From the NCBI RefSeq assembly GCF_001682385.1, contig NZ_CP016210.1, positions 2,294,001 through 2,358,000 of the forward strand: a stretch of 64,000 bases of DNA, in the 5' to 3' direction. The DNA is from Azoarcus olearius (GTDB lineage Bacteria > Pseudomonadota > Gammaproteobacteria > Burkholderiales > Rhodocyclaceae). Shown piece by piece: positions 1-13,700 of this stretch; position 1 is the stretch's first letter, and the number at the start of each line of letters is the position of its first letter. Below the pieces are notes generated by a model. It ran no database searches. It worked only from the letters and a program-made list of their open reading frames with translations, and was not told the origin of the DNA. The translations under genes and the position numbers were made by a program.

Positions 1-345
1 TCAGGGGCGACGCTGGAAGAGCTGTACACCCAGCCGGAACTGCAGGAAACCGTGGTTGCGATCATGCGCGAGGTGCTGCTGGTGGCCGCGAGCTACGGCG
101 CGCGGGTGGAAATCGATCCGCTCACCTTCCTCGAACTCGGCGCCGCGATGGGGCCGGTGCGCACCTCGATGCTGCAGGACTTCGAGAAGAACCGTCCGCT
201 GGAACTTGCCGCCATCGGCGACGCGGTGCTCGAACTGGCCGAACGCTTCGGCATCCCGATGCCGGTCACCCGCAAGGTGATCGCGCTGGCGCGCTTCCGC
301 GGCAAGCATCTGCACGACCCCCAGTCCGCTGCGGCGAAAGCCTGA
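1..345 (+). CDS. 2-dehydropantoate 2-reductase family protein, C-terminal part (5' end outside window)
   Basis: The frame is open from base 1 to a TGA at 343-345, so 114 C-terminal residues are visible and the start lies upstream. The stretch TSMLQDFEKNRPLE, followed by the helical GDAVLELAERFGIPMPVT, is typical of the C-terminal helical domain of ketopantoate reductase (ApbA/PanE, PF08546). In that family it carries substrate-binding residues and packs on an N-terminal NADPH-binding Rossmann domain. The classical reaction is NADPH reduction of 2-dehydropantoate to pantoate. Many paralogues sit in catabolic clusters and reduce other 2-oxo acids. Because a class II aldolase and an aromatic acyl-CoA ligase follow on the same strand, a catabolic paralogue is as likely as true PanE. 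The Rossmann domain cannot be checked here. Confidence 0.8.
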   Translation, partial: SGATLEELYTQPELQETVVAIMREVLLVAASYGARVEIDPLTFLELGAAMGPVRTSMLQDFEKNRPLELAAIGDAVLELAERFGIPMPVTRKVIALARFRGKHLHDPQSAAAKA

Positions 346-402
346 TTTTCCGCTGGCTGGGCTCCCTCCTCCCTCTCCCACCCTCGAATCAAGGAATCCG
401 AC

Positions 403-1176
403 ATGAATGCAGCCATCAGCCCGGCGGTCGTCAAACCGGCCAACTGCAGCGACGAAGAATGGGCGCTGCGCATCCAGCTTGCCGAGTGCTACCACCTGGT
501 GGACTACTTCGGCTGGACCGAGACCATCTTCAACCACATCTCGGCGCGTCTGCCGGGGGGCGACAACTACTACCTGGTGAACCCCTTCGGCCTCAATTAC
601 ACCGAAGTCACCCCGGCCAACCTGCTCAAGGTCGACCTGCAGGGCAACAAGGTGGAGCCCTCGCCCTACGACGCCAACCCGGCCGGCTTCGCGCTGCATA
701 GCGCCATCCACGGTGCGCGCGAGGACATCCACTGCGTGATCCACACCCACACCAACGCGGTGTCGGCAGTGGCAAACAAGAAGGCAGGCTTCTCGCACGA
801 CAACTTCTATGGTGCCCAGCTCTACGGCCGCGTCGGCTACCACACCTTCGAGGGCATCACGCTGTTCGCTGAAGAGAAGGTGCGCATGCTCGCCAGCCTG
901 GGCGACAAGCACATCCTGGTGCTGCGCAACCACGGTGTGGCCGTTGGTGAAATGGACATCGCCAAGACCTTCTTCCTGCTGTGGACGGTGCAGCGCGCGG
1001 CCGAGATTCAGTGCCACGCCGGCATGATCCCGGGCGAGGACAATCCGCTGCCGGCCGAGATCGGCCAGAAGTGCGCCGACCTCACCCAGATGCTGATCCG
1101 CGATAGCGGCTTCGCGGTGAAGTTCTTCGACGCCATGGTGCGCAAGATGCGCGCGGAGCGCGGCGCGCTCTGGTGA
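403..1176 (+). CDS. Class II aldolase/adducin family protein
   Basis: A 257-residue protein with a good ribosome site (AAGGAA) before ATG 403. It has the class II aldolase/adducin fold: NHIS near residues 44-47, the metal-binding HTH at 114-116 and the third histidine in NHG at 176-178. Members bind Zn2+ or another divalent metal and cleave or decarboxylate hydroxy-acid or sugar-phosphate substrates. This subgroup lacks clear sugar-phosphate specificity and is often found beside aromatic or 2-oxo acid catabolic genes. It lies 57 bp after the ketopantoate-reductase-like gene, so the two are probably co-transcribed. The exact substrate cannot be told from sequence. The family call is firm and the role is open. 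Confidence 0.88.
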   Translation: MNAAISPAVVKPANCSDEEWALRIQLAECYHLVDYFGWTETIFNHISARLPGGDNYYLVNPFGLNYTEVTPANLLKVDLQGNKVEPSPYDANPAGFALHSAIHGAREDIHCVIHTHTNAVSAVANKKAGFSHDNFYGAQLYGRVGYHTFEGITLFAEEKVRMLASLGDKHILVLRNHGVAVGEMDIAKTFFLLWTVQRAAEIQCHAGMIPGEDNPLPAEIGQKCADLTQMLIRDSGFAVKFFDAMVRKMRAERGALW

Positions 1177-1247
1177 GCCCGACGGGGTGCCGAGACGTCT
1201 GCGAGCGCTGCTCTTTCGGGACGTTCCGGCCGATTTTAATTTTAGTA

Positions 1248-1279
1248 GTGAATAATTCTGAACTTTATAGTTCATGAAT
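1248..1279. promoter_or_regulatory. Palindromic operator candidate upstream of the CoA ligase
   Basis: The AT-rich gap before the ligase contains a perfect 6-bp inverted repeat with a 4-base spacer, TGAACT-TTAT-AGTTCA (1259-1274). It is flanked by ATTC (1255-1258) and GAAT (1276-1279). A GTGAAT hexamer at 1248-1253 also occurs in the palindrome before the MarR gene at 3067-3092. A dimeric regulator, most simply the nearby MarR protein, could bind here. That assignment is inferred from spacing and shared half-site letters only. Confidence 0.5.
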
Positions 1280-1399
1280 TGACTTTGTCTGCTGTTTGGC
1301 AAAGACTTGATTCACAACGCGCGGCGGCGAACTGCCAGCCGCGCACTGGCCAACGCAGCCAACCGTGAACCGGGGCCCTACCCAGGCAGAGGAGACACC

Positions 1400-3007
1400 A
1401 TGAACAGCAGCGCCCATCTCGACCGCTTCGTCATCGACAACCTGCCGCCGGCCGAACAGTGGCCGGAACTGATCTTCGAGCGGCCGGAGCTGCAGTTCCC
1501 CGAGCAGCTCAACGCCACCGCCGAACTGCTCGACCGCGCGCTCGCGGAAGGCCACGCCGAGCGTCCCGCGATCATCGGCAAGAACATCCACTGGACTTAC
1601 CGCCAGCTGCACCAGCAAGTCAATCGCTTGGCCCACGTCCTGGTCGAGGACATGGGCCTGGTGCCGGGCAACCGGGTGCTGCTGCGCGGAGCCAACACGC
1701 CCTGGCTGGCCGCGTGCTGGCTGGCGGTGTGGAAGGTGGGCGGCGTCGCCGTCGGCACCATGCCGCTGCTGCGCGCGAAGGAGTTGAAGGAGATCCTGCG
1801 GCTGGCCGAGATCAGCCACGCGCTGTGCGATGCCAGCCTGGCCGAAGAGCTGGAATACGCCCGTGCCGAGAGCCCGACGCTGCGCCACGTGATGCTATTC
1901 GGCGAAGGGGGCGAACTCGCGGCCCGCATGGACGGCAAGCCGGATCAGTTCGACACCGTGGCCACCGCCGCCACCGACCCGGCCCTGATCGGTTTCACCT
2001 CCGGCACCACCGGGATTCCCAAGGGCACCATCCACTTCCACCGCGACGTGATGGCGATGTGCGAGGTCTTCCCGCGCCACTGCCTGAAGCCCACGCAGGA
2101 CGACGTCTTCATCGGCACGCCGCCGCTCGCCTTCACCTTCGGCCTTGGCGGCCTGCTGTGCTTTCCGCTGTGGGCGCGCGCCAGCACCGTGCTGCTCGAA
2201 AAGCTCGCGCCCGAACCGCTGATGCAGGCGATCCAGGACCACCAGGCCACGGTCTGCTTCACCTCGCCCACCGCCTACCGTCAGATGGCGGGCCTGGTGG
2301 GCAAGTACGACATCGCCAGCCTGAAGAAGTGTGTTTCCGCCGGCGAGGCGCTGCCCACCGACACCCGCGACAAGTGGCGCGAGGCGAGCGGCATCCAGAT
2401 CCACGACGGTATCGGCGGCACCGAGATGATCCACATCTACATTGCCTCCGGCCCGGACGACTACCGACCCGGCGCGCTCGGCAAGCTGCTGCCGGGCTAC
2501 ACCGGCATGATCGTCGATGACGACATGAACCCGCTGCCCCCGGGCGAAGTGGGCAAGCTCGCGATCAAAGGGCCGACCGGCTGCCGCTACCTCGCCGACG
2601 AGCGCCAGCAGAACTACGTGAAGAACGGCTGGAACCTGCCGGGCGACGCCTTCCACATGGATGCGGACGGCTACTTCTACTACCACGCGCGGGTGGACGA
2701 CATCATCGTCACCTCCGGCTACAACGTCTCCAGCCCCGAGGTGGAATGGGCGTTGCTGGCCCACCCCGCGGTGGCCGAATGCGGCGTGATCGGCGTGCCC
2801 GACCCCGACCGCGGCCAGATCATCAAGGCCTTCGTCGTGCTCAAGCCCGGCCAGGTCGGCGACGAGGCGATGACGAAAACCCTGCAGGACTTCGTCAAGC
2901 AGACCGTGGCGCCCTACAAGTACCCGCGCGCCATCGCCTACGTCGACACCCTGCCCCGCACCGAGACCGGCAAGCTGCAGCGCTTCCGGCTGAAGGCGCT
3001 GGGGTGA
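1400..3007 (+). CDS. Aromatic acid-CoA ligase, probably 2-aminobenzoate-CoA ligase
   Basis: The frame is open further upstream, but ATG 1400 is preceded by GAGGAG at a good distance and gives a 535-residue protein, the normal length for benzoate/2-aminobenzoate-CoA ligases. It shows the adenylate-forming P-loop-like motif TSGTTGIPKG (residues 190-199), a GIGGTE motif in the middle and the C-terminal TGK motif with the catalytic lysine near residue 525. The enzyme would join an aromatic carboxylate to CoA with ATP to AMP plus PPi, the entry step of CoA-dependent aromatic degradation in the cytoplasm. The N-terminus (AHLDRFVIDNLPPAEQWPEL) resembles anthranilate-CoA ligases from Azoarcus. Benzoate or another substituted benzoate remains possible. 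A MarR regulator follows. Confidence 0.8.
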   Translation: MNSSAHLDRFVIDNLPPAEQWPELIFERPELQFPEQLNATAELLDRALAEGHAERPAIIGKNIHWTYRQLHQQVNRLAHVLVEDMGLVPGNRVLLRGANTPWLAACWLAVWKVGGVAVGTMPLLRAKELKEILRLAEISHALCDASLAEELEYARAESPTLRHVMLFGEGGELAARMDGKPDQFDTVATAATDPALIGFTSGTTGIPKGTIHFHRDVMAMCEVFPRHCLKPTQDDVFIGTPPLAFTFGLGGLLCFPLWARASTVLLEKLAPEPLMQAIQDHQATVCFTSPTAYRQMAGLVGKYDIASLKKCVSAGEALPTDTRDKWREASGIQIHDGIGGTEMIHIYIASGPDDYRPGALGKLLPGYTGMIVDDDMNPLPPGEVGKLAIKGPTGCRYLADERQQNYVKNGWNLPGDAFHMDADGYFYYHARVDDIIVTSGYNVSSPEVEWALLAHPAVAECGVIGVPDPDRGQIIKAFVVLKPGQVGDEAMTKTLQDFVKQTVAPYKYPRAIAYVDTLPRTETGKLQRFRLKALG

Positions 3008-3066
3008 GGTTTTGCCGGCTTCTGCTCGCACCGGACGCAAAATACCTGCCGATCAAATCAATTTAA

Positions 3067-3100
3067 GCGTGAATGATTTAACCGATTCACGCGTTAGAAT
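3067..3100 (+). promoter_or_regulatory. Predicted MarR operator and -10 box of the marR promoter
   Basis: A perfect inverted repeat GCGTGAAT-N10-ATTCACGC spans 3067-3092. A TAGAAT -10 box follows directly at 3095-3100, so a bound dimer would cover the expected -35 region. The gene behind it encodes a MarR-family protein, so negative autoregulation is the simplest reading. The repeat and box are seen; binding is inferred. Confidence 0.6.
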
Positions 3101-3150
3101 GACCGGCAAGGGCGCTCTCCGCCCATCCAATGCACGCTGCAGGTATCGCC

Positions 3151-3675
3151 ATGACGCTAGAACAGACCGAAACGCCGTCCAACGCCGACCCGGACATCAT
3201 CGACCATGAAACCCGCGCCACCGACACGGACCACGAGGCCCTGCGGGTGTGGCTGCGGCTGCTGACCTGCACCAACATCGTCGAATCGCGCCTGCGCAAC
3301 CAGTTGCGCACCGGTTTCGATTCGACGCTGCCGCGCTTCGACCTGATGGCACAGCTCGACCGCAACCCGGAAGGCCTCAAGATGCGCGAGCTGTCGCGCC
3401 GGCTGATGGTCACCGGCGGCAACGTGACCGGGCTGACCGACAAGCTGGTGGAAGAAGGGCTGGTGGAGCGCCGCGACGATCCGCGCGATCGCCGGGCCTA
3501 CACGGTGCATCTCACCCCGGAAGGCAAGCGCCTGTTCCGGCAGATGGCGAGTTCGCACGAAAACTGGGTGATCGAACTGTTTGCGGGGCTCGACCACGAC
3601 GAGAAGATTCAGCTGCTCGATCTGCTGAACCGCCTGAAGCGCCACCTCACCGCACTGGACAGCGGCGCCAGCTGA
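3151..3675 (+). CDS. MarR-family transcriptional regulator
   Basis: A MarR-type winged-helix regulator of 174 residues from ATG 3151. That start has AGGT 8-9 bases upstream; ATG 3130 in the same frame would add seven residues. The dimerisation helices flank a wing region with the hallmark DPRDRRAYTVHLTPEGK, and the recognition helix region (LSRRLMVTGGNVTGLTDKL) is well preserved. MarR proteins are dimeric repressors released by phenolic or acyl-CoA ligands. Close relatives in aromatic degraders respond to CoA thioesters made by the adjacent ligase, which would fit here, but the ligand is inferred. The gene is preceded by its own palindromic operator and -10 box and ends just before a convergent phosphorylase gene. 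Confidence 0.9.
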   Translation: MTLEQTETPSNADPDIIDHETRATDTDHEALRVWLRLLTCTNIVESRLRNQLRTGFDSTLPRFDLMAQLDRNPEGLKMRELSRRLMVTGGNVTGLTDKLVEEGLVERRDDPRDRRAYTVHLTPEGKRLFRQMASSHENWVIELFAGLDHDEKIQLLDLLNRLKRHLTALDSGAS

Positions 3676-3688
3676 AGTACCGCGCGGC

Positions 3689-4429
3689 TCAACCGGCCCG
3701 GCACAGGGCTTCCAGCACGCGCCGCACCCGCAGCATCGCTTCCTGCAACACCAGTTCGATGCTGTCGAAGTGGATGCCGTGCTCGCTGGACGAACGTCCC
3801 GCCGCGTAGTTCACCACCACGTTCAGCGCCGCGTAGGGCAGATCCAGTTCGCGTGCGAGGGCGGCTTCCGGCATGCCGGTCATGCCCACCAGATCGGCGC
3901 CGTCGCGTTCCAGGCGGTTGATTTCGGCGGCGGTTTCCAGCCGCGGCCCCTGCATGCTGGCGTACACGCCGCCGTCGAAGATCGGTTCGCCCGCGTCGGT
4001 TGCCGCCGCGAGCAGGCTGCGGCGCAGTTTTTCGTCGTAGGGGTGGGTGAAGTCGATGTGACGGACAGGGGCCTCGCCGCCATCGAAGAAGGTGTTCTTG
4101 CGGCCCCAGGTGTAGTCGATGATCTGGTCCGGCACCGCGAGCGTGCCCGGCGCGAAATCGGCGCGGATTCCGCCCACCGACGCGACCGACACCACCGCGG
4201 TGGCCCGTGCCTGATGCAGCGCCCAGATGTTGGCGCGGTAGTTCACCAGGTGCGGCGGAATCGTATGGCCGTAGCCATGGCGGGCGAGAAAGACCACCGG
4301 CTTGCCGGCAAGCGTGCCGAAAGTGAGTGCGCCGGAGGGCTCGCCATAGGGGGTGCGACAGACCTCGCGACGCACGACTTCCAGCGTAGAAAGCTGGGTC
4401 AGTCCGCTACCACCGATGATTGCGAGCAT
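3689..4429 (-). CDS. S-methyl-5'-thioinosine/thioadenosine phosphorylase family protein
   Basis: A 246-residue nucleoside phosphorylase of the MTAP/PNP family, with the N-terminal IIGGSGL phosphate-binding loop, FLARHGYGH, the GPRLET segment and the purine-site motif GMTGMPEA. Length and the GMTGMPEA pattern fit S-methyl-5'-thioinosine phosphorylase as described in Pseudomonas, which cleaves deaminated methylthioadenosine to hypoxanthine and methylthioribose-1-phosphate. Methylthioadenosine or 6-oxopurine nucleosides are alternatives. It would salvage the by-product of polyamine and acyl-homoserine-lactone synthesis in the cytoplasm. The gene is convergent with marR, divergent from typA, and has no obvious partner next to it. 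Confidence 0.85.
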   Translation of the reverse strand: MLAIIGGSGLTQLSTLEVVRREVCRTPYGEPSGALTFGTLAGKPVVFLARHGYGHTIPPHLVNYRANIWALHQARATAVVSVASVGGIRADFAPGTLAVPDQIIDYTWGRKNTFFDGGEAPVRHIDFTHPYDEKLRRSLLAAATDAGEPIFDGGVYASMQGPRLETAAEINRLERDGADLVGMTGMPEAALARELDLPYAALNVVVNYAAGRSSSEHGIHFDSIELVLQEAMLRVRRVLEALCRAG

Positions 4430-4515
4430 GTGGGCACTCCTCGACGAAGGGCGCGGATTCTAGCACGCGGCCCCCTCCCGCCCCCGCGGAATTCATGCTG
4501 CGACGCCGCAGCACG

Positions 4516-4524
4516 TGTTAGAAT
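4516..4524 (+). promoter_or_regulatory. Extended -10 element of typA
   Basis: The string TGTTAGAAT matches the extended -10 pattern TGnTAGAAT, about 30 bp before the typA start. The same pattern recurs before tig and nadC in this window. No clear -35 hexamer is visible, as expected for an extended -10 promoter. Confidence 0.5.
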
Positions 4525-4553
4525 CCGCGCCTTTTCAAAGACTTCCCGCCTCC

Positions 4554-6371
4554 ATGTCCCGCGCCATTCGCAACATCGCCATCATCGCTCACGTCGACCA
4601 TGGCAAGACCACCCTGGTGGACCAGCTCCTGCGCCAGTCCGGCACCTTCCGCGATAACCAGCAAGTTGCCGAGCGGGTCATGGACTCGAACGATATCGAG
4701 AAGGAACGCGGCATCACCATCCTCTCGAAGAACTGTGCCATCCAGTATGGCGAAACCCACATCAACATCGTCGACACCCCGGGGCACGCCGACTTCGGCG
4801 GCGAAGTCGAGCGCGTGCTGTCGATGGTCGACAGCGTGCTGCTGCTGGTCGATGCGGTCGAAGGCCCGATGCCGCAGACGCGCTTCGTCACCCGCAAGGC
4901 GCTGGCGCTCGGCCTCAAGCCCATCGTCGTGATCAACAAGATCGACCGCCCGGGCGCGCGTCCGGACTGGGTGATCAACCACACCTTCGACCTCTTCGAC
5001 AAGCTCGGCGCTACCGAAGAGCAGCTCGACTTCCCGGTGATCTACGCCTCCGGCCTCAACGGCTTCGCGGTCGAAAACATCGACGACGAGCGCAAGGACA
5101 TGCGTCCGCTGTTCGACGCGATCCTCAAGCACGTGCCGCCGCCGGAAGTCGACGCCGATGGCCCGCTGCAGCTGCAGGTCTGTTCGCTCGACTACTCCAC
5201 CTACATGGGCCAGCTCGGCATCGGCCGCATCAAGCGCGGCCGCATCAAGCCCAACCAGGAACTGGTGGTGATGTATGGCGATGAGAACCGCGGCAAGGGC
5301 AAGGTCAGCCAGATCCTCACCTTCAAGGGCCTGGAGCGCTCCCCCGCCGAATCCGCCGAGGCCGGCGACATCGTGCTCGTGGCGGGTATCCAGCAGGTCA
5401 ACATCGGCGTGACGCTGTGCGACCCCGACTGTCTCGAGGGCCTGACCCCGATCGCGGTGGACGAGCCGACGCTGACCATGAACTTCATGGTCAACAGCTC
5501 GCCGCTCGCCGGCCGCGAAGGCAAGTTCGTCACCAGCCGCCAGATCCGCGAGCGCCTGGAAAAGGAACTGCTGAAGAACGTGGCGCTGCGGGTGAACTAC
5601 ACCGGCGACTCCGACGTGTTCGAAGTCTCCGGGCGTGGCGAACTGCACCTCACCATCCTGCTGGAAAACATGCGCCGCGAAGGCTATGAGCTGGCGGTGG
5701 GCCGTCCGCGCGTGGTGTACAAGGAAATCGACGGCGTGAAGTGCGAGCCGTACGAAATGCTGACGGTGGACGTGGAAGAAGACCACCAGGGCGGCGTGAT
5801 GGAAGAACTCGGCCGCCGCCGCGGCGAGCTGCAGGACATGCAGCCGGACGGCAAGGGGCGCGTGCGTCTGGAATACCGCATCCCGGCCCGCGGCCTGATC
5901 GGCTTCCAGGGCGAATTCCTCACCATGACGCGCGGCACCGGCCTCGCCTCCCACGTGTTCGACGACTACAGCCCGATGGCCGGCTCGATGGCCGAGCGCC
6001 GCAACGGCGTGCTGATCTCGCAGAACGATGGCGAAGCCGTGGCCTACGCGCTGTGGAACCTGCAGGACCGCGGCCGCATGTTCGTGAGCCCGGGCGAAGC
6101 GCTGTACGAAGGCATGATCATCGGCATCCACACCCGCGACAACGACCTCGTCGTGAACCCGATCAAGGGCAAGCAGCTCACCAACGTGCGCGCCTCGGGT
6201 ACCGACGAAGCGGTGCGCCTGATCCCGCCGATCGCGCTGACGCTGGAATCCGCAATCGAGTTCATCGCCGACGACGAGCTGGTCGAGATCACGCCGAAGA
6301 ACATCCGCCTGCGCAAGCGTCACCTGAAGGAAACCGACCGCAAGCGCGCGGCCAAGGCCGACGCCGCGTAA
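4554..6371 (+). CDS. typA: Ribosome-associated translational GTPase TypA/BipA
   Basis: A 605-residue GTPase, the standard length of TypA/BipA. Visible motifs are G1 [10 protein letters not shown]3 [11 protein letters not shown] and G4 NKIDRP, followed by EF-G-like domains II, III and V and the BipA-specific C-terminal domain. ATG 4554 is chosen because the protein then begins [18 protein letters not shown], as family members do; the frame is open a little further upstream. BipA binds the 70S ribosome, assists 50S assembly and adjusts translation under cold or nutrient stress. It is monocistronic here: an extended -10 box lies in front and a strong intrinsic terminator follows the stop. Confidence 0.97.
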   Translation: MSRAIRNIAIIAHVDHGKTTLVDQLLRQSGTFRDNQQVAERVMDSNDIEKERGITILSKNCAIQYGETHINIVDTPGHADFGGEVERVLSMVDSVLLLVDAVEGPMPQTRFVTRKALALGLKPIVVINKIDRPGARPDWVINHTFDLFDKLGATEEQLDFPVIYASGLNGFAVENIDDERKDMRPLFDAILKHVPPPEVDADGPLQLQVCSLDYSTYMGQLGIGRIKRGRIKPNQELVVMYGDENRGKGKVSQILTFKGLERSPAESAEAGDIVLVAGIQQVNIGVTLCDPDCLEGLTPIAVDEPTLTMNFMVNSSPLAGREGKFVTSRQIRERLEKELLKNVALRVNYTGDSDVFEVSGRGELHLTILLENMRREGYELAVGRPRVVYKEIDGVKCEPYEMLTVDVEEDHQGGVMEELGRRRGELQDMQPDGKGRVRLEYRIPARGLIGFQGEFLTMTRGTGLASHVFDDYSPMAGSMAERRNGVLISQNDGEAVAYALWNLQDRGRMFVSPGEALYEGMIIGIHTRDNDLVVNPIKGKQLTNVRASGTDEAVRLIPPIALTLESAIEFIADDELVEITPKNIRLRKRHLKETDRKRAAKADAA

Positions 6372-6391
6372 GCGCGCTGCCGCCGCAAACG

Positions 6392-6427
6392 AACGCCCCG
6401 CCTGTTGATTCAGGCGGGGCGTTTTTC
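6392..6427 (+). terminator. Intrinsic terminator of typA
   Basis: A GC-rich stem, CGCCCCGCCTG pairing with CAGGCGGGGCG around a six-base loop, is followed by TTTTT about 20 bp after the typA stop. This is a textbook Rho-independent terminator on the plus strand. Confidence 0.9.
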
Positions 6428-6469
6428 TTTCCGGATAGCGCTGGGGTTTCAGGCCGCGGCGGTTTGGCC

Positions 6470-6506
6470 CCTTCCCCTTCAAGGGGAAGGCCGGGATGGG
6501 GATGGG
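6470..6506. repeat. Intergenic palindromic repeat (CCTTCCCCTT type)
   Basis: A perfect inverted repeat CCTTCCCCTT-C-AAGGGGAAGG (6470-6490) is followed by GGGATGGGGATGGGG. It lies between the typA and galU terminators and codes for nothing. Similar C/G-rich palindromes are scattered between genes in many GC-rich proteobacteria, so this is probably one copy of a dispersed family. Only this copy is visible here. Confidence 0.5.
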
Positions 6507-6556
6507 GTTCAAGCCACCGCCCCGTCCTTCCCCCGCCACTCCCCCGATCGACGGCG

Positions 6557-6584
6557 AAAAAAAGCGCCGCGGTCCGCGGCGCTT
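6557..6584 (-). terminator. Intrinsic terminator of the smc-zipA-ligA-galU operon
   Basis: On the minus strand an 11-bp perfectly paired stem (AAGCGCCGCGG with CCGCGGCGCTT) is followed by seven T residues. It stands about 50 bp beyond the galU stop codon and closes that operon. Confidence 0.88.
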
Positions 6585-6636
6585 CCCACATCCGCCATAG
6601 CAGGAGGCAGGCGCTGCCCGCCCCCGCCGCTGCGGC

Positions 6637-10746
<4,110 letters not shown>

Positions 10747-10761
10747 TTTCTTTTCCCTTGA

Positions 10762-13700
10762 TCACGCTGCGGCCGCTTCGGCCAGGCGCAGCGCTTCCTC
10801 CATATCGACTTCCACCACGCGCGACACGCCCTGCTCCTGCATCGTCACACCGACGAGTTGCTGGGCGATTTCCATCGTGATCTTGCTGTGGCTGATGAAG
10901 ATGAATTGTGTCTGAGATGACATGCGTTTGACCATCTGGCCATACCGCTCGGTATTGGTATCGTCCAGCGGGGCGTCTACCTCGTCAAGCATGCAGAACG
11001 GCGCCGGATTGAGCTGGAACATCGCGAACACCAGCGCGATCGCCGTGAGCGCCTTCTCGCCACCGGACAGCAGCTGGATCGAGGTGTTCTTCTTGCCCGG
11101 CGGCTGGGCCACGATCTGGATGCCGGCATCGAGGATTTCGTCGCCGGTCAGCACCAGTTCGGCACGGCCCCCGCCGAAGAGCTGCGGGAACAAGGTGGCG
11201 AACTGCTGATTGACGGTATTGTAGGTTTCCTGCAGTTGCTCGCGCGTTTCGCGGTCGATGCGGCGGATCGCGTCTTCCAGCGTGCCGATCGCCTGCAGCA
11301 GGTCCTCGGTCTGCGCGTCGAGATACGACTTTCGTTCGCTTGCGCTGCGCAGCTCGTCGAGCGCGGCGAGGTTCACTGCCCCCAGTTCGGCGATTTCACG
11401 CGCCAGCCGCCCGACTTCGCGCTGCAGGCTGGTTTCCTTGAGGTCGGGCGTGAGCAGCGGCGCGAGCGCGGCCTCGTCGGCCTGGGCTTCGCGCAGGCGT
11501 TCCTCGTGCTGGGCCGCGGCCAGCTCCGCAGCTTGAACAGCGAGCCGCAGCTCTGCCACGCGGGCACGGGCGGGCGCGGCCTCCTGCTCGGTGCGCAGCC
11601 GCATTTCTTCCGTCTGGCGCAGCAGGGCGGCGGCGTGCTCCAGCGCGTCGCGGCGCGCGGCGAGCGCCGCTTCGCGGCTGCTGCGCAGGCCGAGCGCTTC
11701 CTGCAGTGCGTCGTGGCTGCGGGCGTCGTCGGTGGCGTCGAGTTCCTGGCGGCGGCTCGCCTGCTCGGCCACGATGCGGTCGAGCTGGTCGGCGGCGAGC
11801 TGGAGGTTGCGCGCGATGTCATCGAGCTTGCCGGCGCATTCCCGTTCGGAGAACTTCACTTCCTGCAGCTCGCGCGCGGCCGCCTGCTCCAGCGTGCGCA
11901 GTTCGCGCAGGCTTTGCTCGCGCTCACGCAGCACTTCGGTCGCGGCGTCGAGGCGATGGCGTTGAAGCTCGGCGAGTCCGGCTGCGCGGGCGGATTCGAG
12001 ATCGGCGCGGGCCAGATGTTCGCGCTCGGTGGCTTCGAGGTGTACAAGGTCGCCGAGGTCATGCGCGAGCTGGGCGTGGCGCTCGTCGGCGCGGCTGCGC
12101 GCCTGCTGCAGCTTCAGCAGCTCGACCTGCTCGGCATGCACCTGAGCCTGCGCCGCCTGGATGTCGCGGCGCAGGGTGTTGGTGCGCTCCTGCAACTCGG
12201 TCGCGCTGGCTTCGGCGGCCAGCAAGGCATCATGGGCGAGGTGCGCCTCTTCTTCCAGCGCCTGCTGTTCGCTGGCAAGCGTATCGATTTCGCGCTGACG
12301 TTCCATCACGCCGTGGGTGCGGCTGTCGGGCACGAAGTGGGTCAGCGCATGGCGGCTCAGGGTCTGGCCCAGGCGGCTGACCAGCACGGTGCCGGCGGGC
12401 AGTTCGGCGCGGCGGGGTAGCCAGTCGGCGAGGTTGTCGACGGCAAAGTGGCCGGCCAGCCAGTCGCGCACCAAGGGCTGCAGGCTGGTGTCCGTCAGCG
12501 TGATCCTGTCTGCCAGCGGCACTGTGCCGGCAGGTGCCACCAAGTCGGCCGGACAGGCCGCGCCGGCATCGAGTGCAAGCGCCAGCGATTCGGGCGGCGC
12601 CTCGTCGAGCAGGCTGAGCGCCGCATTGTCAGCGTCCGCCGGCGCGGTCATCAGCGCCGCGAGGCGTTCGCGCAGCACCGCCTCCACCGCCGATTCCCAT
12701 CCTTCCGCCACGCGCAACACCCGCCACAGCGGGGGCAGTTCGGCAAGGCCGTGGCGCCGCAGCCAGTCGCCAAGCTTGCCCTGCGACTGCACCTTGGCCT
12801 GGAGCTGGACCAGTGCTTCACGGCGGGCGCGCAGCTCGGTCAGGCGGCGCTGCACTGCGCGTTCGTGATCGAGCGCACTCTTCAGCGCCCCCTGGGCATC
12901 CGGCAAGCGCGACTGCAATGCCGAGAGGTCATGCTGGCGCTCTTCCAGCGCCTCCTGCAGCATTTCCATCCGCGCCTCGCGCTCCTCGAGGTCGCGCTCG
13001 TCGGGGCCCTGGATGTTGCCCCGCTCGCCTTCCAGCCGGGCACGGCGCTGCTGCAGAGCGTCGAGTGCGCGCTGGGCGCTGGCACGATTGGCTTCTTCGA
13101 CGCGCAATTGTTGCTCGGTCTGCGCGAGTTCGCGTCGTGCCGAATTGACGGTGGTTTCGGCGCTCTGGCGCGCCGCGTCGGCGTCAGGCAGGCGGTCGGA
13201 GATCTCGGCGTGGCGGGCTTCGGCCTGCTCCGCACGCATGGCCGCGTTGTCCGCGAGACCGAGCCAGCGCTCGCGCTCCTCGGTCAGCGATTCGCGCCGG
13301 TCACTCCAGTGCAGCTGATCGGTGTCGAGCTGCGCCAGCCGCGCTTCGAGGCGCTTGCGGGCTTCACCCAGGTGCTGCAGTTCGGTTTCGAGCCGGGTGA
13401 CCTCCGCGCTGACGGCAAAGAGGTCGCTCTGGGCGAGATGAACCGCTTCGGAGGCGGCGAAGTGGCTTTCGCGCGCGCTCTCCACGGCCGCTTCCAGCTC
13501 CTGCAGACGGGCGCTGTCCGCTTCGATCCGCAGCGTGTTGCGGTTCAGCTCCTCGGCGACGCGGTCGCGTTCCGCCTTCGCCTCGTTACGTTTCAGCAAC
13601 CACAGCAACTGCTGCTTCTCGACGTGCGCCGTGCTCAGCCGCTGGTAGCGTTCGGCCACCTCCGCCTGCGCTTCGAGATGGCCGATGCGCTCGCCGAGTT

